A stretch of DNA of 64,000 bases from Diploscapter coronatus. Its lineage: Eukaryota; Nematoda; Chromadorea; Rhabditida; Rhabditidae. Location: positions 68,533,201-68,597,200 of the forward strand of contig OZ038422.1 in NCBI GenBank assembly GCA_964036155.1, read 5' to 3'. The position numbers and the translations under genes were made by a program. The notes beneath the pieces were generated by a model, which was not told the DNA's origin, did no database searches, and saw only the letters and a list, made by a program, of their open reading frames with translations. This document shows, piece by piece, positions 52,801-63,779 of this stretch. How positions within the stretch are numbered: position 1 is the stretch's first letter; each line of letters starts with the position of its first letter.

Positions 52801-55239
52801 TGTTCCTCGTGGCTGAGCACCTCCGTGGCCTGAATGTCCTTTCCCTCGGCGATCAGGCCGTTCGTCTTCTGTCGAGCAAGGGGCACCAATTCTCCAGCCA
52901 GGGAGAATTTATTCCGCAGGTCCGATTCCATCATCGACAGTTGCGACAGCATCTGGAATAAATTATTCATGGAAATAACACATTCTGATATATAACTCTT
53001 TTCCTGGTCATAGAAAAATCAGAAACTCGTCTTAAGAAAATAGGATATTGAGTGAAATTTATCAATTGGTACACACAAGTGTGTTGGGAGTATCAAAATT
53101 TGTAATTACAATATCACTTTCATTTGAAATTGATTCGGTGTAATCGGCTGTGGTTAGGTAATTTGCAACAGCTCTGATTATGGTCTACGCGGCTCTGGTA
53201 AAATGATAATTCTTACGGCCTGTGAGGACTGGAAGAAGCCCTGAATCCTCTGCGATCTGTTCATTCTGGTCTTGAGGTAGTGAATGAACTCCTCGATTCT
53301 TCCGTACAAATGAGTGACTGCCTGCCTCTTCTCGGAAGGACAGCCTATGCTCAGCTCTTGCAAACGAGTTTGATGTTTCTGAAATCGTAAAATGAAAATG
53401 ACTTCCAGAGAATCATAGACTAACACTTCCTTCTCTGAGCAGAGCCTTCTGTCCATTTTCATTGACGGCTTTGATTCTTTTCTCTGCGTGCACGAGCCAT
53501 TGTTCGATTACCTGAATTCCGATCTTTCGTAAAATCAAATATAACGCTTTTTTCAGAAATATCATAAGATATCGATACGAAAAACTTGCAAATGAAACGA
53601 ATTTCCAAAGGCACAGAAAAAGAAAATGACTATCATAAGGCAAAAAAGAAAAAAAAAAGAATATTTTATCTCAATTGTAAAACCACAACTTACAGTGAGT
53701 TCCTCTTCGATGGTGGTGACAGCCTTGGGGACGGCCTCCTTCTCCTGCATCCACCTGCCCTCGATCTTCTCCCATTCGCCCGCTATCTTGAGGATGATCC
53801 TCTCGATGTCGACGCAGGCATTCATCACCTGATGGCCCCTCTCCACGTTGTCGTCGATCTGCCCGAGGGTGCGGATCTGTGCGATCACTGACGAGCCTGC
53901 GTCCACTGCCGCCGCTGTCACGTCAATCACCTCTGAAAAAAGATATTTGAATACATAATTTTTAATTGCATGAAAATTTTGATAAGATAATAGAATGATT
54001 GAATCTTATTCTTTTTCATCAAAATGACAAGTCTGAAAGAAAAGTTTAAACTACGCGAATCAAAGTTATTTTTTTCATTTTCGAGCTGTAAAGACATAGA
54101 AAAATGATGAGCTGACAAGTGCGGATATTTTTAATGGGCGGAAAAAATTTGTGAGAAGCGTTGAAAAAATAAACAAAAAAACTTTGCAAAATAATAAGGC
54201 AGGCAATTAAAATCTTATTGGAACCAGTCAGTGAGTTTCCTTCATTTTTAGATACACTCACGATTAATGAGTTGTCCGATTTTCTCTGTATTTCCACCGA
54301 CCAGTTCCCTTGCGACGTGAGCAGACAATTCCTCGTGCTGATTGGCCAGACGGTAGAAATTCAACGTTTCTCGCAGCAAATAGCCACGCAACATCAATTG
54401 ACGAAGGAGAGTCTTCCATGCCTGAAAGCATAATTGTAAAACTGTTTCTATCCCTTTCTTTCTTCGCGAACACAAATTTGTATCGACAAAACCCATTTCA
54501 ATATATAGCGGAATCATGCTATCAAATTTCTATTCAAAAATCATATGTTCATTTTTGCAAAATGATAAGTTTTGCACAAAGTTCAAACAAACCTAATAAA
54601 GGTAGAGATAGATAAGAAAATGATTATTTTTCTCAATGTGCACTTTCTCATTTATTATTTTCTAGTCGCTACTTGATTGCATCCTTACTTCAGTCAGATC
54701 TTTCGCCATTGCGTCGTAAACAATCGATTCTTTGGGATCGCTCTTCTCCACGCTCAATCCCTCAGCTCGCTTCAGCAGAAGCTGCACCTGGTCCTCTTTT
54801 TCCTGAATCCATACTTCATGATCAGATCGCGTTTCATGAGTTTGTTGTAAAAGCCACTTTCAATTTTTCCCATAAATTCATTCGTGTTTCAATGAATTAA
54901 AGGCGTAATATGGAGAAGTAGCTTTATGAAATTTTACAATAGACCCATTTTGTGCCACATTTTTACCTGAATCCGATGCATCAATTCCTCGTGGATCTCG
55001 AGTAATTTGCTGGTTTCCTCGGGTCTCTTTCCGATTTCGAGTAGTTGCGGATTCATTTCGTCGATCCTCAGTTTGACGTATCCATCGGTCTTAAGGAGGG
55101 CGACCACGATCGTGGCAGTGTCCTGTGCCCTGATAGCGATTGTCGAGATGGTTGTGGTGGGAGGCGGGTGCTGGATGCCGTGGCCCTGGCTCGAGCCGGC
55201 TGCCTGGCCGATATTCCCCTCGTCAGGAAGTGGAGCCAT
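40803..55239 (-). CDS. Giant cytoskeletal protein: CCDC141-like N-terminus, spectrin-like helices, WQ repeats, six Ig domains
   Basis: About 50 exons and roughly 2,500 residues by my rough tally, nearly all junctions in phase 0. The first exon (55239-54967) encodes TTTISTIAIRAQDTATIVVA, and the next ones YDAMAKDLTEAWKTLL; both match vertebrate CCDC141 as I remember it. Then come spectrin-like helical exons (to 51637), a repeated helical module with EIQMWQ...IEII (51397-49093), a Gln-rich coiled coil (48770-48420), three I-set Ig domains (48174-46670), a Ser/Thr-rich region of micro-repeats (46440-43800) and three more Ig domains (43500-40850). No signal peptide or membrane segment is visible and most Ig domains lack one or both disulphide Cys, as in titin-type intracellular Ig domains. 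A role in muscle or cortical cytoskeleton is inferred. I read the end through a potential donor to a stop at 40805-40803; the exon joins near 49090 and 50370 are uncertain. Confidence 0.85.
40850..43500 (-). other. Second cluster of three I-set Ig domains
   Basis: Ig4: FSIECVLVGNPRPKI ... HAGYYKLIAENKRG. Ig5: FEAVVTGWPAPTVEWTKDG ... GGKYMCTARNTSG. Ig6: LKWTVRVTGDPEPTVTWLRDG ... DSGQFTCLAENVAGEA. An Ala-rich coiled segment (RRRQAAAAAAASLQ) sits between Ig4 and Ig5. Each of Ig4, Ig5 and Ig6 keeps only one canonical disulphide Cys. Confidence 0.8.
43800..46440 (-). other. Ser/Thr-rich region of short exon-sized repeats
   Basis: Two kinds of short repeat alternate: a Thr-rich strand ending in TTEGGVH, TTGEGWVH or VEGGVHTAD, and 'T-x-T-x-K/R-x-L/I-x-x-E/D-E/D-S-G-I-N' (VTIKRLDIEESGIN, VTTRRIETEDSGIN, ITIKKLNLDESEE). 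Upstream exons carry 'RW-VDSIDEIM' and 'VKMVDELM' helices. It is probably an extensible or phosphorylated linker between the two Ig clusters. Confidence 0.7.
46670..48174 (-). other. First cluster of three I-set Ig domains
   Basis: Ig1: AVITWLKDG ... DTATYTVRATNAVG. Ig2: HLDCVIVGKPEPE/VVWQKSED ... DSGTYLARARNVHG. Ig3: AVQWNFNN ... HAGLYTVKAVNEVG. The Trp and the D-x-G/A-x-Y core are present, but Ig1 and Ig3 lack both disulphide Cys and Ig2 lacks the second. Confidence 0.85.
49093..51397 (-). other. Five-fold 'EIQMWQ-IEII' helical repeat block
   Basis: The core reads IEEIQMWQDDVIEIIGKL (51.35 kb), IEEIQMWQTDAIEIIKTL (50.98 kb), IEEIQMWQTEQIEILKII (50.56 kb), VEEIQMWQENTIEIIRLL (split by an intron, 50.15/49.77 kb) and the weaker IELVQIWQEETVEIIR (49.11 kb). 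Each core is followed by 50-70 residues of charged coiled coil rich in Glu, Gln and Arg. I know no named domain with this signature. Confidence 0.8.
51637..55239 (-). other. CCDC141-like and spectrin-like helical half of the giant protein
   Basis: Exons near 55239-54967, 54802-54689, 54421-54262, 53932-53694, 53511-53415, 53379-53218, 52952-52723, 52486-52292, 52242-52111, 51992-51834 and 51793-51637 encode long amphipathic helices with Trp and Leu spacing typical of spectrin-like bundles (VIEQWLVHAEKRI, IAGEWEKIEGRW). A Gln-rich insert (EQQQNGQLQQQQQ) sits in the 52.4 kb exon. The last of these exons ends at a GC donor (AAG/GCAAGA). Confidence 0.75.
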
Positions 55240-57510
55240 GCCCTTTCGTTCTTTTCCAACTCAGCCCCTCTACGGTCCTGATCTACAATTATGCAACAGT
55301 GCATCGAGTGCACTTCTAACTCAGTCATTCGCCTTCGTATTGTTATGCTTAGTTAATGACAGCTGCTTAGCGAGTTTTTAGAAAGCCGAGAGTTGGGCAG
55401 GAAAAAAGAATCCGCGTATTCTGTTGCTAAATGCGAAACTTTCGACTGTCGCTAACTATGCATGACGATATGAAGAAAAAGTGATGAAATCGAATGATAA
55501 GAATAGAGATAAGCTAGAAACAATACAAGACGAAAAATTGCAATAGTATGAGAAATCGATATAGGTTGTACGTAATAAAAGTGCGAAATGTTAAAGAAGA
55601 AAATGTCTGAAATTAAAAAATATATCATAAATCGGTATTGTTCTAGTTGCCGCGGCAGGGTTGAATGCAGAATGGCAGAGTGGAAAGCAGAGAAAAGACA
55701 TTGTCTAATTGTGCCACAGGCAATGAGATAGGAGGGAGGAAGAGACTCAGACTGCAAATGATAAGGGAAGGAGAGGAAAGAGACAACGAGCATCAGTCAG
55801 AACGCTGCTTCTGCCTTTACACCCCCACACCAGCCTGCCTGCCTGCTCCCAGCTCTGATCCTCACTTTCCTCGCTCTCTGCCAACTCGACATCTCTACAA
55901 CTAAAGAGACATTTTAGGCTGAATTTGAATATCGTTATTCCTCAGTGATGATATATTGATGAAGTTTACATCCAATTTTCGAATGCTCAAAATTCAAATT
56001 AGGATCTAGCAAACATTTTGCTCCCCGAATAGTTTCGATTAGGGATCGTAAAACTTTTAAACCGCGATTCCGATTTCGCTCAAAATCAAAACATGACAAT
56101 GATTGCCTTCTTCTTCAATATATTTCTGCCTGAAGAAAAGAAACTCATCGATCAAGAAATTCAAGTCAAAAATTTCAATGGAACGACACATGATTGTTTT
56201 CCGGCTGCACAAAATCGAATAGCAATTGCGATTTTTGGAGCAATGAGTGATAAATTCACCAAATTTTTCCTCCAAAATGTATCAATTTGTCTTCCTCGTC
56301 AAAATTGTGAAGGAAATGTCACTTTTTTGTCAAGTTCGCATAGGAGTTTTACTAGTAGTTTGAACTCAAAGTTGCAAACCTGGAAAGTAGTAAAATATGA
56401 AATGGCAGAGGGCTGGTCAGAAAAGTCACAGCTTCTCTAGACTATGCTATTCCCATCAGCTCTCGATACTCAACTTTTCCGGGTCGCCCTCAAGGCGTTC
56501 TTCAGACTTGATTTCACTATTTCTAGTGAATAATAGTACAAATGGCCTGTGTGAAATTCTCGGTTTTTCGAGGAGAGGCAACGAGCAGTTGTCCTTTCCT
56601 CTCTGTCCCTGTCCCTGTCTCGATTCTCTGGCCAGTCGTAAGTGTAAAACATTGCTGTCTCTGCCACAGGCAATGGCTCGCTCTCTAATTCTCCCGAATG
56701 GCAAAAGCTGCAGGGATCTAGCAAATCTCCCCTGCCCTCTTTGAGTTGTAATCTCCCCGGCTCGGACACGAGAATCGTTGAACATTTTTCACATATAGTT
56801 CCGAGAGTCATATTTTTGGTTATAAATGCGGAACTTGGAAAATTTCTAAACGCATTGTTAGCCGGCCATATGAACAAGGAGTTCAAATGATTGAAGCTTG
56901 AAACAGGAAATGATGAAAAGAAAGAAATAAAATGTAACCGAAAACTTGACCACAAGATGCTACGTTTCTACCGCATACGCATTTCTGCAAAGGGACGGAG
57001 CTTGGAGACTATAGCGATTGAAACGAGTCCGTAATAATGTAAAGTTTGAGTATCCCAATAAGTTAAATATTTTAGGAAAACTAAATCCATTTTACATCAA
57101 TAAGTTTACTTTGTATCAAACACTTTCACCAGCAATAATAATGAGTATTTGGCTCAATAGAGTGAATAATAAGTCAAACAAATTTGATCACTTCAACCAA
57201 TTTTTACTTCGTTTAGAAATTCAAATCATTGAGTTACTGTAATGTCTAAAGTCTTGAAATGACCAAATAAAAATATCAAGTTAAGAAGTCAATCGTTTTT
57301 TGTCAAAAGAATAAATTTGAGATTTAAATGGCATGGCCAAGACTATGTAGTAGTATCTTTGAAATTTGAAATGATAAGTAGAGTACGCATCCTTTTACGA
57401 TAATTGAAAAATATCTGTATACCAAGAAGAAAAATCAGGGGAAAAAACTTCAAATGGAACATAATGAATCAAAAATGAAAGTAAGTTGACCAATCTGTTA
57501 GCACTCAAAT
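55240..57510. promoter_or_regulatory. Intergenic region upstream of the giant gene, likely promoter blocks
   Basis: Two less AT-rich blocks (about 55640-55910 and 56560-56760) share the 13-base word GCCACAGGCAATG (near 55713 and 56666) and a related AATGGCAGAG word (near 55671 and 56401). A 115-codon open frame at 56093-56440 (+) has no recognisable features and is not called. A third dispersed-repeat fragment lies near 57000. Confidence 0.3.
56990..57012 (-). repeat. Dispersed repeat fragment (inverted)
   Basis: On the minus strand it reads CTCCAAGCTCCGTCCCTTTG, close to the fragment at 58066-58090 (plus strand). Confidence 0.4.
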
Positions 57511-60500
57511 CTACCAATTGCTGCTGCCGACCTGCATGTGCCTGATCATCCCCTGCAACTGCTCCGTCTGTGCCTTGTAGTGTTCCTCTTTCTGTCTCCA
57601 CTTCCTCAGCTCCCCTTCCATCTCCATCTGCTTCTTCTGCAGCTCCTTCAGTTCCGTCCTCATCTCGTTCCTGCTCTTCACTGCATCCCTTTTCTGCTGC
57701 TGAAAATTCAGTTTCCAAAAATTTACAAATTACTGTTCGAAAAATTTATCAAATCGTGATCAAGAGAAAACGGATAATCAAAGGCTAATGCAGTAAAAAT
57801 GAGAAAACCTCACCATGAACATATTGCTCTGCTCCTCGGTGACTGCCAATGCCTTTGCCATCAACATGCGTTTTTCTTGTAGCTGCTTCAACTCATTTCG
57901 AAGTCCCTGAAATCGGCAATTTCTTGGCTGATAAAATTTGCATTCAAATCCGCGGAATGTTCCCCAACCAGAAATGGGATGTAATGAAAATTTAGAAAAT
58001 CGAAGTTGAAAGGAAATTGAATCAACTTTGAGAAACCACTTACGCTCTCTAGGCATATTTAGAATCCACAAGCTCCGCCCCTTTGCAAAAATGTGTCTTT
58101 GGTAGAGAAAAGTGGTAGTTTGAAAAGAAAAACTTGGGAAGAAAGTATCCTTCAAACTTAAAATATCATAAAAGTCTATCCTAAATCGACGATAAACCTG
58201 ATAGAATAGCTCTGTACAAAAAAAAATCAAGGCAAAATAGTCGCATACAAACACGCACAAGCAATATTCCGTTTGCGAAAATTCGTTCATTTTGGGTGAT
58301 GAATTTTGTGCTTTTCCGACCGAGATTTCTTTAGCTTTTATTCTTTCTTCATAGAATTCTTATTTACAGCCTAGTTCATCTTTCCGTTCAAATTTTTTTC
58401 TCCGAAACGCAATTTGTCATAACCGCCTGAGAATCCTAGGTATATTCTTTTTCATTTTTTTTACATTGAATTCCATTATTTGTCAGAATAAATGACTCCT
58501 TACCTGAATGATATAATTGTGACCTGCGGATCGATCCAAATCGTCTTTGAGTCTGTTCAACTGAAAAAAACCATTTTTGATCAAATAATGTCTAAAGGAA
58601 GCTCAAAGTTTATAACTTTACCTCCGTTTCAGTATTTTCCAACTTCTTCTTGACTTCAGCGATTTGTGTCTGTGCAGTGTCCCTTTCTCTTTCCAACTTT
58701 CTGATCTGCTCCTTGGCGTCTTCGGATAGTCCCTAAAATCATCGAAAATCGTGATAAACCAAAAGTGATTACTTTATCTTCCTTGAGTCTTTTGTAGTCT
58801 CTCTGCAGCGAAAGGAATTCGCATCGCAACTCAGCTTTCTGTCTCGTGATCTGCAATTTTTCAAAATCGATAAAATAGTATTGGACATTTATCAATTATT
58901 AATTTTTAGGTAGAATGAAGTAATTTTTAGAGTAAAGAAATGCCCACCCTAGATATTTCAGCATGGAGGAACTTGTTAGTGTTCTCGGAATTGTCCTCGA
59001 TCTCCTTCAGGTGTTTCTTCAGTTCCGCGAGTTCAGTCCTGGTCAATTCCCCTTCTTCCTTTGCCTCACCCAGTTCCCTCTCCAGCTGCTTCACGCGAGT
59101 TTCCGTATCCATCAGCTTCTGTGTCAGGTACTTGTTCAGAGCTGCGTGGCCGTCCGAGACACGAGGAGGCTGAAAACGGTCAAATTAATATTAGCAAGTT
59201 CAGATTATTTGGAAAGCTCAAAAGTCCATTAATTCAGGAAAAAACCACAATTCACAAGCCTTGGGCTGACTAGCAGAAGAGCTAGCGATCTGCGAGCTGA
59301 GTGCCTTCAATTCGTTCAGAGCCATCGAAGTCTTCTCGTTGACTTGCGACATCGCTTCCGACACGCTCTTGCTGATCTGCAAATCATGAATTTCCATGGC
59401 TCCTTGATTAACTAGCATTTCTCATGAACTTCATTGAAAAATTTCATGAAAATGTTTAGTTTTCCGTAAAATTCTCCCACCCTGTCTTCCTTGAAGCTGA
59501 GCTGCGTCCTGGCAAAATTGATGTGTCTGTTGAGTTCCTCCCTGCCCTCCTCGAGTGCGGCCTTCAATTCATTCACCTCTTCCATCAGCAGCTCCTTCAT
59601 TCTCTTCTCATCTGCGGCCATTTCCTTGTAGCGATCCGACTTTTTCTCCAATTCTAAACAAAGATAGCATTCTTTTCGCAAAAATTTATGACGACTTGTT
59701 CTAAAGTTTTCATATTTTGAAACTGGCACATAGCTGTCACTCTTTCAGAAAGGTGCAACCTCTATTGATGATGTCCAAATCTGGGAGGTCGAAAATGAGG
59801 GGGGAAAAGAATGATTTTAGGCTAGTCTCTCCTTTTCGTGTCCTATTTCTCGATTTTCTAAACATTAAAAATAGCTGTGCACCACACTTTGCACGTCTCC
59901 CAGATTTCGGCATCAACAATAGAAGTCTGTGGAATCTTTTCCTTCGAATTAGAGAAAGCAAGTGTATAAAATTGATTTATACCAGCAATTTTGCCCCTCA
60001 TGTCGAGTCTGACATCGAAGTGCTCCTCGTTCAGTTTGCCGATCTGTTCCTGAGTGCCGAGCAGCTGCAGCTCCAAGTCGGTCGCCTTCTGATTCGCCAC
60101 TCGAAGTCCCTCTTTCGTCTCTGCCAAATCGAACCTGCAGCGCTCCAGACTCGATTCCTGAACATTACGATCACGATTCTTTCTTGAATGATTCCGATAC
60201 TTGAAAATAAAGGGCTATTTGAGAACCACAAACCCTCAAATCATGCAAAATAGGGCGAGGAATGAGAGGGGAGATACTCTTTTTCATACTATTTCATAGG
60301 ATTGAGGTTTTCAAGTTCCTAAATGAAACGAATAACATTCTCAACCATCAGAAGCAGGAAGAAATCATAACAAATGCATTACTCATGAAATATAAGAGGG
60401 CAGGAAGATATTAAAGTTTATTTCCAGTATTACCGCCTGCAAACTCACCAAGTCCTTGTTGTTGTTCTGCTCGAAGGAGATATCCATTTCCAGCTCCCTG

Positions 60501-60859
60501 ATTTTCCTCTGGCACTTTTCGAGCTCGTCCTCTAGTTGGAGAGGGTCGCGATGCTGAAATTGCATAGTCAGAAATAATTGAGTTTTCCAAGATTCTGAGA
60601 ATTCTTCCATTTGAAGCATCAGAAGTCGTACCTGTGAAGGGGTGTCGTAGACGCTGGTGGAAAGGGGAAGTGCAGATGCGGAAGGGGCGAAGGGCGTGGA
60701 GCAGTCGAACACGGGACGGGGCAGCTGCTGCGAGAAGTGCTGACTCTGAAGTCTGGGAGAGACGGCCCTCCTTCTGTCCTTCCCACTCATCCCTCGACCA
60801 CTCTGCGGTCGCTTCTTCGTCGGGGAGCGTTGCGGCGTGGAATACTCGCTGTTGTTCAT
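57511..60859 (-). CDS. Coiled-coil protein of unknown function, possibly cytoskeletal or centrosomal
   Basis: About 11 exons from ATG 60859 (first exons 60859-60632, 60553-60449, 60157-59983) to a stop at 57513-57511, giving roughly 500 residues. The first 76 residues are basic, Ser/Pro-rich and probably disordered (STPQRSPTKKRPQSGRG, DRRRAVSPR), a form common in microtubule- or kinase-regulated proteins. Almost all the rest is heptad coiled coil rich in Glu, Lys, Leu and Gln (QLEDELEKCQRKIRELEMD, DTETRVKQLERELGEAKEE, QIRKLERERDTAQTQIAEVK), broken by a Ser/Ala hinge (SQIASSSASQPKA/PPRVSDGH). The C-terminus ends QVGSSNW. No motor, membrane segment or zinc site is seen. Rootletin-, tropomyosin- or centrosome-like proteins would all look similar, so I name no family. 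It is transcribed away from the inverted repeat at 61.3 kb. Confidence 0.8.
58060..58095 (+). repeat. Dispersed repeat fragment in an intron
   Basis: CCACAAGCTCCGCCCCTTTG (58066-58085) matches the landmark at 3856 and 63786. It lies in an intron of the coiled-coil gene. Confidence 0.45.
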
Positions 60860-61258
60860 TCACGCACTGAAGGAGAAGCATGAAGATTTAACAATTTGAA
60901 CAAAAAAAATCGCGGAGAGAATCGACAAAATGAAATCAAAACACTGCGGAAAAAAGAGAATCTTGGAATTTTGAAAATCGGTTTCGTATGAGCTGTCTCA
61001 TTCAAAAAAAATTGCGAAAACAGGAAAAATTCTCAAATCGGGCGGTGGTGTCGAAAGCACTCGAGCACGCTGAACGCGATTCTGAAGTCAGAATACACGG
61101 CCTCACCGCGATTCCCCGCTCTCAGCCGTCATTTCTCTGGCGCTCTAGTCTTTCACTCGGTGTTTACGCCTTCTTTTACATTGAGCACATGCATTTCCTT
61201 TCATTTTCGAATGTTCTTCATTTCTTGTTGAATTTCAGTTAATTTGATTAATTTCTAA

Positions 61259-61419
61259 GGGCCCGTTCATACGTTAGTTGCAATTCGCAACTCGCTTGAA
61301 ATAGCATGGGAATTGAAGAGAGCGTGATTGCACCATTTTTGTGCTCTCTTGATTTTCCATGCTATTTCAAGCGAGTTGCAAATTGCAAGTTGCATTGCAA
61401 CTAACGTATGAACGGGCCC
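61259..61419. repeat. Near-perfect inverted repeat ending in GGGCCC (MITE-like)
   Basis: The element starts GGGCCCGTTCATACGTTAGT and ends with its exact complement. The arms (about 64 and 79 bases) continue through GCAACTCGCTTGAAATAGCA on both sides to an AGAGAGC / GCTCTCT inner end; the right arm has a 14-base extra segment (a repeated GCAATTGCAA-type word). The loop is about 18 bases. No obvious target-site duplication is visible. Confidence 0.85.
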
Positions 61420-62143
61420 AAACAAATTTCGCGCCCCTGCCTCTTCGACACTACACTCCTTTCCTCGACTGTTAGCGGGGAATCGCGGTATATGCTGAAA
61501 TCATCAAGATAAAAGATTTTTTAATACCTAAGATCTAGTAATTGTATCTCCAAAATCTTCATCTCTACTCCCCAACCTACTTCTTTTTCGTTACAGTTTT
61601 ATGCGATAAGTATTTTCCAACTCAAGTGCACCTTATGAAATTTTCTAAATTGCCTTATTTCAGCCTATTTCAATAGGGTTCCAAATAGAGCAGTTCCGAA
61701 TTTGGTCGTTCCAAATAGGGGGTGTGCCGTTTAGAGAGGTCAAATAAATTTTCAGAATTAATACTCATAGAATAATTTTATACCAGCATGATCGGTGGTA
61801 TTTACCGGAGCAGAATGCTCTTTAGGTTTTCAAAAATAGTTCAGTAGATGAATTTCATTATTCAACTTCGACCCATGGTGGACTACTGCACCCTCTTCGT
61901 AACTTAGATTTTTTTCAAACGATTTGTACTCGGTTGTACTTGACATTTATGAGAAACGCTGAAACACGTGGTAGGCAATCAATATCGTAGTTTCAGAGTC
62001 TGATATGGAGATCTTTGGAGAGTCCTTAATTTTCGACATTCGGAGTTTCGATATCCAAAAGCCGCGATTTTTAAGGGTTTTGGGGAAAGTTTCCAGTTAC
62101 AAAGTTTGAGGAAGACATCCATAGTATATCATACAGAAACAAT

Positions 62144-62262
62144 GTTCCATTATTATCAATTAGTAATTCGGCTAGATGGGTAAAAAATGATCGAAAATTT
62201 CCAATGTATAATCCGAATGCTAATTTTGGCATTCTGGCATTTTTATTTATGTTATGCTCTGT
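62144..62262 (+). repeat. Dispersed repeat, copy 2 (first copy at 35047)
   Basis: Same orientation as 35047-35150, sharing TTATTATCAATTAG, the ATAAT-CGAATG-TAATTTT segment and GCATTCTGGCATTT, with a few short gaps. Confidence 0.6.
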
Positions 62263-62710
62263 ACCCATCTTAACAAAAGAAGGGTAAATGTTCAATATCT
62301 CACTATTTCATTCCAACTAACCCTGCCAAAAGATAACGAAAAGATGCCTTTCATGCTTATAAGAATATTTACGGGAGGTTGTAAATCAATCATCGCCCTT
62401 TTAGACAGGATTTCTTTTTATTTGGCTGCCTTTTCTGACAGTGGAGGCACCTCTTCCGTTCTTCATCTTTCGTCTTCCTTCTTTCAATTCTCCCTGCAAA
62501 TTCTTATCACCTTTCTGTCATTATCGTTTTCCCTAAATCTCTCATCAAATTAGTCCATGGACAGTCGCAAGTCAAAACAGACGATTGAAGAGAGAAGAAA
62601 GGCTGATATTCTCTTCTAACCAGGAGAATTACATCTTTGTCAGAAACTTTGAAATGTTACAAAATGAATATGCCTCAGCGTTCAAACCACCAATCTGAGT
62701 GGATTGGCAA

Positions 62711-62737
62711 GAATCGGCAGTCGTGAACTGCCGATTC
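62711..62737. repeat. Perfect 11-bp hairpin
   Basis: GAATCGGCAGT, loop CGTGA, ACTGCCGATTC. It is isolated, with no T-run or coding context, and its function is unknown. Confidence 0.6.
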
Positions 62738-63779
62738 GTGTAAGGTACTATACAGCTCCACATTCGCTCGCACCGATTTACAATAGAATTTATCTGTGGA
62801 TCTGCATATTGCCTAATATGGATCAATAGGGTTAATGTTGAGGTTGCATAACTATATTAGAAACTATTGTAGATGTTACGGTAATTGCATCCAACGCCAC
62901 TTCGCTACATCCTAGAAAATAGTGTGGAGAAAGACCCCTTCGCTGATTATACAAGCCATATGGCGAAATAGCGAAAAATCCAAATGGCTGATTGCAGCAG
63001 CTTTATAAAAGGTACATCATTTTCAAATGAAAACTACAACATGCCCATATTGTGACGTTGCGACATTTTCAAGTTGTCGTTGCATCATTGCGGAAAGGCC
63101 TGTCTGCAATTCCGCTTTCGAATTTTATGGGCTGGTAACCCATCTACGAAGGCAGAAATCGATCCTTTCTTATCCCCTTGCCTTTATCATAAAAAGGAAA
63201 GATAATAGTGATAGATTTGGAATCAAACTGAAGGAAGAGAGAAAATAAGATTGAAACAGGCTTATATTATGCGTTGAGAGATATGCACACATAAAAGTGA
63301 ATGACAAACACATTGGCTACTCATCGTGGCAAAGCTTCTTTCATCATGCTCTATCTAAATTTTCATATTGAGATGTTCGAAAGTTGAGTCGATTTCAGAA
63401 CCAGGGCTCTTATAAAGTGCCCTCTCATGTGAAGTGAACCTCGCGTGAATAATCCAGTTCACACGAGATTCAGGTGAAGTTCATTTGATCTTAGAATTAT
63501 ATTTCGTTGTGTTGTAAGAGCAATATTTTTTCAACTTCATCATGCACATTTCTGATGATCTGATCTCTATTTTACAGTTATTTATTTAAATTTCTGTCTC
63601 ACAGCACCGATGGGAGATAGTACAACTTCAAATGCACTCTCGACTACTACAGCAGCAGAGTGCGAGTTTACTCCGAATTTTCATACCTATTTGAGCAATT
63701 TGTAGTTTTGTTTGAGTTTGTCTGTTTATGTAAGCCTAGATCATGACAGATTTTTCTGACTCCTATGTGTTAAGCCTAG

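Noticed and set aside
56093..56440. Intact 115-codon plus-strand ORF
   Set aside because: No homology, signal or splice support; it overlaps an open frame on the other strand and could be chance.
62629..62826. 65-codon minus-strand ORF with several Cys residues
   Set aside because: Cys spacing matches no domain I know, and no adjoining exons were found.
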